Source: Maratus speciosus
Lineage: Eukaryota > Arthropoda > Arachnida > Araneae > Salticidae
Length of the DNA stretch: 64,000 bases
NCBI GenBank assembly: GCA_963932465.1
Contig: OZ010786.1
Location: 441,738,619-441,802,618, forward strand
Reading direction: 5' to 3'
Each line of letters starts with the position of its first letter. The first letter of the stretch is position 1. Below, in pieces: positions 56,847-64,000 of the stretch. The notes under the pieces were generated by a model, which worked only from the letters and a program-made list of their open reading frames with translations, had not been told where the DNA came from and searched no databases. The translations under genes were made by a program, and so were the position numbers.

Positions 56847-57928
56847 GTTATAATTAGGGTTGGATATATAGGGTATTGCATCACAATTTGTGATGTAACT
56901 AAAATCCATAATAAAAACAAAAAATTCAAATTTACTTAAATTTGGTTATCCAATTTTCCACTGGTAGTGGTCTCTATGAATGCAAAAGTAAATTGTGTTG
57001 CATGTTTGCTGGTTATTTATGCTACTATGAACGGCAATTCTGCGGCATTGAAACATTTCACCTCTGAACTGGGAAGGCCGGTGAGTGAATTAATTTCTTT
57101 TCACCAGTCTCTGACAGAGGAGTTAATTAATGGTAATATTAAAGAAAGTTGAAATCTTTTTGAACTGCTTAAAAAATATATATATAAATAAATAAAAAAT
57201 AAATAAAATAAATAAATTTATCTTGTAATCAACACCATTACATTTTAAGTTGTCCTATCAGAGCCTAACACCATTTGTCAGTTTACTGGTTCATAAATGA
57301 CAGTTATTGAATACTTGCATTATTAATAATTTAAAACATGAAAAGAGAGACACATCTATAGTATCGTATCATATATAAATAAGGTTTAAGTAATTTGTTT
57401 TTATAATAAATATTTAAAGTATTTTTAAAGCATAATTTTTTTTTTTTTTTCGTCGCAAGTAAAGTGTGAAACACTGGTTCATTTTGTGTCAGTTATTGGT
57501 TTTTCAAAATGGGGTTGTGTCAGTTACTGAAGTTATTCACCATATTTATGAAAAACATTTATTTTTAATAATACAATATATAATTTTTCAAAATTTTGTC
57601 AACAGTAATTTTTAAATGTATCTCTACCACCCATTCAAAAAAAAAAGTGTAGAATGGATTTAAAATTTTGTAATAGTGATTTGAACACTAATTTTTAATG
57701 TGTCAGTTACTGGGGGTTTCACCCTAAATCAAGTAATAAAGAAATTTAAACAGATTATTAAATAGAACATAAATTTGTTTTTAATACTTTTTCCATTTTA
57801 AAATTTTAAACTATGTATGCATATATAACCGAAAGTTATTTTCTTTATTGGAAAAAAAACTTGGTATTCGACTGCCGAATATTTGGTTATTTGGCCAAAT
57901 CACTATTTGTCCCATCTCTAATTACAAG
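56847..57928. mobile_element. Possible hAT-like element, degenerate duplication
   Basis: The left end TAGGGTTGGATATATAGG (56855) and right end, inverted, TAGAGATGGGACAAATAG (57920) are similar. CCGAATATTTGGTTATTTGG near the right end is a style seen in hAT elements. Flanks GTTATAAT and ATTACAAG agree at five of eight bases. A 62-codon frame (56967-57152) and GTGTCAGTTACTG-like words (57486, 57514, 57700) lie inside. No transposase was recognised. Confidence 0.4.
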
Positions 57929-57970
57929 TTCTTTGATTCATTACTGTTTATTGATTATTTTTAGATAAGG

Positions 57971-58060
57971 CAGGGAGGGGGGGGTTGGCACATTACAGTT
58001 ACATAAAATATATTTTTGGAAACCTTTGGCATGCGAATGTGAAAAGGTTTGCCATCCCTG
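57971..58060. repeat. Miniature with hAT-like ends
   Basis: CAGGGAGGGGGGGGTTGGCA and the inverse of CAGGGATGGCAAACC face each other 90 bp apart. No matching 8-bp flanks were found, so this may be a deletion remnant. Confidence 0.4.
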
Positions 58061-59437
58061 AACTATTATTTATAATTGCATTACATTTAACTATTCACTC
58101 TCACAATTTTAAACAATTAATTTTAATATCAACATTTTTATTAGTTTGTGGGCTAAACCTTAAAATTCAGGCACGCTACACCTGCTGAAATCCCAACCCC
58201 CAGGCATGTAAAATTGTTTTATGTTTTTAAATTTACGTATCCAAGGACTACATAAAATATTGGCATTAAAATATTATTTAAAAATGGAAATGCTTGCATT
58301 TTTTTTTTAATATATATATATACTACCTTCCAATATATTTCAATTTAACCTTAAAAAAATATACTGTTTATTCTCCAAACAGAAATTTTTATGAGTTATA
58401 AATTATATATGTTTTCCGAAATTGAGATTATACACTGTGCTGTAAGCGGGTGATGCTGCCCGCCACAAAATTGAATAATTTGAATTTAAATAGCCCTTTC
58501 TTTAAGTATCTCAATCAAAAAATTTAAACATAATATCACATTAGAATTGATAGTAGATAGACACATTCACACACATATGGTGTTATATAGTAACAGAATA
58601 TAAGAAAAGAGATTAGAGATAGAAAAAAATAGTTGTAAATAGAGTTGTAAATAATAAATAAAATAAAACAAAAGATTTTTTTTTTCACTCATCATTACAG
58701 TTGAAGTAAAAAGATTTAATAAGAAACAATAACACAAACCAAAACATTTTATTTCAATTTCTAATCGTTGTTTCTAATATTTACTATGTGGAAAAAAAAG
58801 TTGCTACTGGCAAAGAAAAAAAAAATTCTGTTAACATAATTTGCACCTGACTAACATAAAAGTACCACATTATTCATTTTTTATGCAAGCTGACAATTGT
58901 AAAATCAAATACCCACAGACATATAAATTGAAAATTTTATTTAATAACAGCATTTATGGACTTTAACTGAAAATTTACCTTACTCAAAGTTAAATCATGC
59001 TTGAAAAGAGTTGAGTCCTGCTGAGTCCAACTTTTATTCAATCAATAATGATATCTATCTACAAAACAGTTGTTTTTCCAAAGACAAGAAGCTTGTATCT
59101 ACTGGGAGAAAAAGGCGGAAAAAAAATGAGTGGATCCAGTATAATCTTATTTTAAAGCAATTTTAAAATGCATGAATTTTGCAAATATTGTGATTACTTT
59201 AACTCATACACACACACATAAAAAAATAACAACATTAGATTAATTTGTCTAATTCACCATTTTTTCTTCTCTGATCGAGAATCAAGTATTGATCGATTCT
59301 CGATTGTCTTGTTCACAAAAGAAATTAGCAACGGATAAATGTGCTTTCCACAACCAATGTTTTATGTGCATTCTACTATAAAAGAACATAAAGCTACTCA
59401 GTAATGTAATGATTGTGTTGACTCTAGGCCAATTTGG
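58061..59437. other. A+T-rich intergenic, no gene seen
   Basis: Contains TA and poly(A) tracts. A 67-codon frame overlaps 57985-58188 but shows no family signature. Confidence 0.45.
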
Positions 59438-59764
59438 CAGGGGTCGGCAGGTCTTTATGCACCTAGTGGCCCATTTTAATTATTTTATATCTATTTATTA
59501 TAAGAAATATTAATTTAATTATTTGGTTGCAGGGAAGTAACGTGAAATATATCAGATGCATGAAACAAAAATCAAGATACTCATCCATAGATCTATCGCA
59601 TAAAAAAAAAAAAAAACCTTGATAGTTTTGCCAGTACTAAGTCAAAGGGAAAAATTCAGAAATTCACCAACTGTTCATGTAAAAGAAAATCATGAAATTT
59701 GTGGATTAGTCGCAAGAAAGATCTGCAAAATTCTGCAAAAATGAAAAAAAAACTGCGAATTTCA

Positions 59765-60320
59765 CCAATCGGCAGGGTTGCAAAAAACCCACCTATCCAA
59801 AAAAACCCGGGTGGGTTTTTTGGGGTAAAACCCACTCTAAAAAACCCAATAAAACCCACGTTAAAGCGGGTTTTATTGGGTTTTTTACAATTCATGATAA
59901 TATTACTTAATATTCAGTAACTTTTATATTAGTTTTTTAACATTTGTGTTTCAAGAGTTACACTGTCCTATTAAAACTTATTGTGTAGGTGTACTGCCAA
60001 ATCCAAATCTGACAAAGTCAAAATGAAATAATGTGCTTTTAAAAAACGTCTTTTTTTTTAAAAAGCCTGTTAATATTATGAAAAAAAGAAGCCAAAATCA
60101 ATATACAGAGCTAATCATAACATTTTCGCATTAGCTAAAAAATGACAAGGTCTTTTATCAAGATTTAACAATATAAAACTTCATAACATAAATTCCCAAC
60201 TGGATACAAATTTAACTTATTCACTTTTGGCCAGGATTGACAAAAAAAAAAAAAAAAAGGGGGGGGGGGGGGGTTAAAAACCCAAATAAACCGGTTTTTG
60301 TTTGTTTGTTTGCTTAAACC

Positions 60321-60355
<35 letters not shown>

Positions 60356-60869
60356 GGTTAAATATCATTTCCTATTACATATAGATGCATGCTTGTTGAT
60401 AAAAATAAACAGTGTTGGATATTTTCAAAATATACAATGAAACATAGTTGAAAATATTATAAAGCATTATTTGATTAATAAATAATAAAAGATTAAAGAT
60501 TTGTTTCAAAAATGTGTTCTTAGTGAGAAATACAGATAAAACGTAAGCTATTAAAGTAACTTGTAAATATGTGGTTATTACATAATATTATATGATGTCA
60601 GAAGTAAAAGCTTTTTTCCAGACTTTTACACTGATTTATTTATATTTCAATTAAAATTACTTGTATATTAAATTAATCAATAAAAATATAATAAGATTTC
60701 TTATAAAAAATAAGGGACTCCCCCTACCCCCACTTCTTAAAAAAACAAGAAATTGAATAAAACCCTAAAAAACCCAAAAAGCCCAATAAAACCCGAAAAA
60801 ACCCAATAAAACCCAGCTGGGTTGGGTTTTTTATAAAAAACCCGGGTTTTTTGCAACCCTGCCAATCGG
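59765..60869. mobile_element. 1.1-kb hAT-type element with exact 8-bp duplication
   Basis: CCAATCGG at 59765-59772 is repeated at 60862-60869, and the target is the minisatellite unit itself. The element 59773-60861 starts CAGGGTTGCAAAAAACCC and ends GGGTTTTTTGCAACCCTG, a perfect 18-base inverse. Both subtermini are packed with ACCCAATAAAACCC-like words. The interior has A and G runs (60241-60272; T and G at 60325-60358) and an A+T-rich core. No transposase. Confidence 0.93.
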
Positions 60870-61129
60870 TCATGAGGAAATTTAAAAAAAGGCAAAATTT
60901 GACAACTGGTAGAGATAAAATATTGTGAAATTCATCAATTGGTTGAAAAAAAAAAAAGCGAAAATTGTCATTTACTGGTCAGAAAAAATCACGGATTTGC
61001 CAGTCGATCCTCAGAAAAAAATTGAAAAATACTTCAGTTGGTTGCTTTAAAATATTGCAAAATTTGCCAATCTGTCACAGGAAAAAAATCATGAAATTCA
61101 TCAGTCTATTGTTAGAAATATTGAAAAAT

Positions 61130-61517
61130 CGGGGGTCGATCCAGACAAAATTTGGGGGCCTATTTAGGGCCCCTTCACAAAAATAAATTTAATAAAATGG
61201 GCCCCTTCACAAAAATAAACTTAATAAAACAGGCCCCTTCACAAAATTCCTTTTAATAAAATAGTATGTAACATACGTATACTATGTAACATTCTTTTTC
61301 ATAAAAACTGTTTTAAAATGTGTAATTTGTAAATAAACCACGTCACGAAAAACAAAAACTTTAGCAAAGGGATTTAAAGTATGTTTTTGTTCATAAATTC
61401 TGGGTTCGAATTTTAGAACTGGATTTCAACTTTCGTTACAAAATGTTATTTTTCACAAAAATAACTTCTACTTTACACAAAATGGGCCCCAAGAATAAAA
61501 GTCTGCATCGACCCCTG
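61130..61517. mobile_element. Small hAT-like element with 32-bp internal repeats
   Basis: CGGGGGTCGATCCAGACAAA and the inverse of CAGGGGTCGATGCAGACTTT face each other within the minisatellite. Flanks TGAAAAAT and TGAAAATT agree at seven of eight bases if the right end is set at 61515. Inside, GGCCCCTTCACAAAAATAAA, then TTAATAAAAT repeats about three times between 61169 and 61258. Confidence 0.65.
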
Positions 61518-61680
61518 AAAATTCATCAGTTATTTGTAGAAAAAAAAATGAGAGATTGCTCGATAGGTCGTGGGGAAAATCACAAAATTCGTCAGTTGAT
61601 CAGGGGGTAAGGAGAGGGATCACAAAATTCAATCGGTCACTGAAAAATATCACAAAATTCTACTGATAAAAGGTAACTTT

Positions 61681-62870
61681 AAACCAGTTCAATTTTTTTT
61701 TTCTTTTTGACGAGCTATAAGAGTGCCTTTTTGAAAACAGTATGGCCTTTTTTAAAAATTACCACCTGATGACATTTTTTTACTAGAATCAACACCAACA
61801 GATGCCACCACTTACTCTTGTTATATAATAACAATCATATGTAACTTGATTCATGAATTTAATACTCTTTAGAAAGGGGTTATGAAAATATTGAAATAAA
61901 TTATCTGCAAAATGCATGAGTGACATAACTTTACTTAATTACTTGATTGCTTATTTAATTACTAATAATGATACCTAATAATGATAATGTTGTTTAAAAA
62001 AATATATATATTAAAATTTTCTTTTAATTGCATTAAAGGCTTATAATGGTATGATCCATGTCAATTCAGGCAGCCAAAGAAAAAATCTTACCTTCATAGT
62101 CTCAGAAGTTTTTGAATTGAACGTATGTTAAAATTCAATAAAAAATAAGATACTTGTATATTTTGGTTTTGCCCAAAAAAATTCCTGGCCCGAGATACAG
62201 GCCGCCAAAGATGGCATCCCGGGCACCATTTCCAATTTGCCATTTTCGATAAAAATTTTAAAGTGCTCTATCCCTAGAACGGTGCAAGATATTTTGTTGC
62301 GGTTTATTTTATTTTAAAGATAATATTCTTCTGTTTAAAATGATACACCCAATTTTGAAAAATGTATTCAACTTTTCTTGTGGCAACCTTTTGAAAAAAA
62401 AATTTTTTTTTCAAAAAAAATTTTTTTTTCGAAAACGCCAGTCCTAAAAATTTTGATTTTTTTGCTGTTGATCAATACCATTAGGAACTATCTTCACTGT
62501 AAAGGAGAACTTCCACTTTTGAGTTTAACAAATTTTAGAAACATCTAAAAAATTCAGAGAATTTTACAGGAACTGTATATATACGGTTCCAGTAAAAGTC
62601 ACTGAATTTTTGCTTATTTGTATCATATTTGTAAGGATAAGCCTACTATATATCCTAAACAAGTTAGAAATTGCAATATCAAATGTGGCAAATGAGGTGC
62701 GTGCATAGTATTAACTAGTTTTATAAATATTCAGATCTTGGTGCAATAAGTGTTACACTCTTGGGCAAAAAGGCATGAATACAAAATTTACTATAATACC
62801 ATGTATTAAATTCAGTAATACGGAAGTAATATGAATCCATCTTAAAAGGACTTAATCACCATGGCAACCT
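61681..62870. other. A+T-rich intergenic, homopolymer palindrome
   Basis: At 62393-62436, A and T runs of 8-9 alternate (AAAAAAAAATTTTTTTTTC twice), making a self-complementary tract. A GGCCCGAGATACAGGCCGCC-like island near 62187-62212 stands out by composition. No gene. Confidence 0.45.
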
Positions 62871-62874
62871 AGAA

Positions 62875-64000
62875 TCATTGCCTATCATGGTATATCATTG
62901 AATCAATTATGTATTATAGGATTTTTAAATAGAATGAAGAAAACTTTTATTAATGTCTTTTATGTTTTAATTTGATTTTCATAGTATTTGAAGTGATACA
63001 TACTTTATTCCAGAGGTTTACAAAAAATTACTTCCTGTGTCATAGAAAGTGCATAGTGTTTACAGGGACACACAAAAGATTTCGGATACTTTACCTTATT
63101 GGAAATACTGTACATTAGCGATGATTGCTAGAGGTGCATTTTTAGTTGCAAAATGAGTTTTTAAGTTTAATTAAATATTTCCATATTACGTTGTGTGTAT
63201 AAAGGCTGTAGATCATATACAGGGCTACACAAAAGAAATCGTAAGGGTATTGCTGGAAGTGCATTTTTAGTTGTGTTTGAGTTTTTAAGTTTAACTAAAT
63301 TTTTCCATACTACGTTGTGTGCATAAATGCTGTAGATCATATACCTACAGGGCTACACAAAAGAAATCTTAAGGGTTTACCGAGTATGAATGAAAGTAGC
63401 TTAAAGGTGATTTTTAAATGAGTTATGCATTTTTATGCTGAACTACATTTAGTATACTAAGATATGTTTGGAGAATATAGATAAAATGATATACAGGTCC
63501 ATGCAAAGAATTAGATACATGGCCGTCTATGGATGATAATCTCTGGAAGTGTGATTTCACTGGTTTTAAGGATGTTTTAATCTTAATTAAATATTAGCTA
63601 AATAGTGGCATGTATATAAAGATAGTAGGTAAAATACAGGGTTGTATGAAAGTATTCAAGTATGCTTCCGTCTATTGACATAAATTTCTAAAAGTCAAAT
63701 TCCGAACTATTTATGTGTTTTTAACAATTTCCAACATAGTTGAAAGTCTTTATGGATTCGATTTGTCTGCCCATCTGTCTGAACTCTAACTTGTATTAAT
63801 ATAATTTGTATTGCTGTGTAATTGATATATGTTATTGAGATTGTTTTACTATGTTCGGTATTGAAAATAAAGTATGTATCGCTTCAAATGCTATGAAAAT
63901 CAAATTAAAACATAAAAGACATTAATAAAAGTTTTTTTCATTCTATTTAAAAATCCTATAATACATAATTGATTCAATGATATACCATGATAGGCAATGA
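62875..64000. mobile_element. Element with ~140-bp inverted repeats reaching the window end
   Basis: TCATTGCCTATCATGGTATA at 62875 is the inverse of the final bases of the window. The arms pair through TTATGTATTATAGGATTTTT, TTTTATTAATGTCTTTTATG and TTTGAAGTGATACATACTTT (62875-63014 with 63858-64000). Between them (63060-63660) a unit with CAGGGCTACACAAAAGAAAT recurs near 63063, 63220, 63347, 63495 and 63638, periods 127-157 bp. The reverse-oriented relative is at 12.56-13.03 kb. The true right end may lie beyond 64000. Confidence 0.75.

Larger units (their letters stand above)
59438..61680. mobile_element. hAT-like left end plus diverged minisatellite
   Basis: CAGGGGTCGGCAGGTCTTTA at 59438, followed by CACCTAGTGGCCCA, resembles a hAT terminus. 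From about 59640 to 61680 a ~33-bp unit (AAATTCATCAATYGGTCA, then GGAAAAAAATCA) repeats with heavy divergence. It reads as the reverse complement of the CpG-rich unit at 15.8-18.3 kb, with CG largely decayed. Two elements interrupt it (59773-60861; 61130-61517). A right terminus was not found. Confidence 0.6.

Noticed and set aside
56967..57152. 62-codon frame with a GTGAGT donor-like site as a host exon
   Set aside because: It lies inside a possible hAT-like element, no acceptor or partner exon is convincing, and no family is recognised. Too weak to call.
61395..61420. tRNA-like TpsiC word GGTTCGAAT
   Set aside because: No acceptor stem, anticodon arm or D arm can be laid out around it.
1..64000. 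CRISPR arrays, operons or bacterial signals
   Set aside because: Tandem repeats lack unique spacers of fixed size, and gene structure and elements are of animal type.

Overview
The window looks like repeat-dominated, A+T-rich animal DNA, most likely from an arthropod and possibly a spider. The spider guess is inference: it rests on the mix of element families and on general resemblance. The sequence has long homopolymers, TA microsatellites and no dense coding. Almost every long open frame is either spurious or belongs to a mobile element. I see no operon, rRNA, tRNA or CRISPR array. One short candidate for a host last exon lies near 53.05 kb on the minus strand.

From 1 to 15 kb there is a 0.56-kb palindrome, then a 3.3-kb element made of about ten ~300-bp units. 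A directly repeated 547-bp block and several hairpin elements follow. These include two copies of one 0.5-kb family, a 1.3-kb near-complete palindrome bounded by TA, a small hAT-type element and a TTAA-bounded element. From 15.2 to 18.3 kb lies a 3.1-kb hAT-type element with an exact 8-bp target duplication (CTTTAAGA). Its interior is a CpG-rich ~31-bp minisatellite with a 345-bp higher-order repeat.

From 19.1 to 20.7 kb lies a 5'-truncated Penelope-like retroelement with reverse transcriptase and GIY-YIG domains. From 20.7 to 24.9 kb a second hAT-type element (target duplication GTTTTTAA) encloses a mariner of DD41D spacing. The mariner's 5' half has been replaced by an inverted copy of its own 3' end, and one arm carries a TTAA element. 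Tandem ~0.95-kb elements lie at 25.4-27.4 kb. From 28.1 to 35.6 kb the ends of a pogo/Tigger element enclose several later insertions.

From 38.5 to 42.3 kb there is a mariner fragment and two nested sets of inverted repeats. The inner set is bounded by TA and encloses a decayed gene whose tail carries a DTDV motif and a cysteine-rich segment. From 42.8 to 45.7 kb a motif recurs around a decayed cysteine-rich minus-strand gene. From 46.5 to 50.5 kb there are more palindromes and small elements. From 53.6 to 55.5 kb lies a decayed pogo/Tigger transposase gene.

The last 5 kb hold a diverged version of the minisatellite, in opposite orientation, next to another hAT-like end. Inside it is a hAT-type element with target duplication CCAATCGG. 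The window closes with an element whose inverted repeats reach the last base.

The genes here do not form a pathway. The organizing principle is repeated insertion of one element into another, so relative insertion order can be read at several places. All family assignments come from motifs, termini and target duplications read by eye; no database search was possible.
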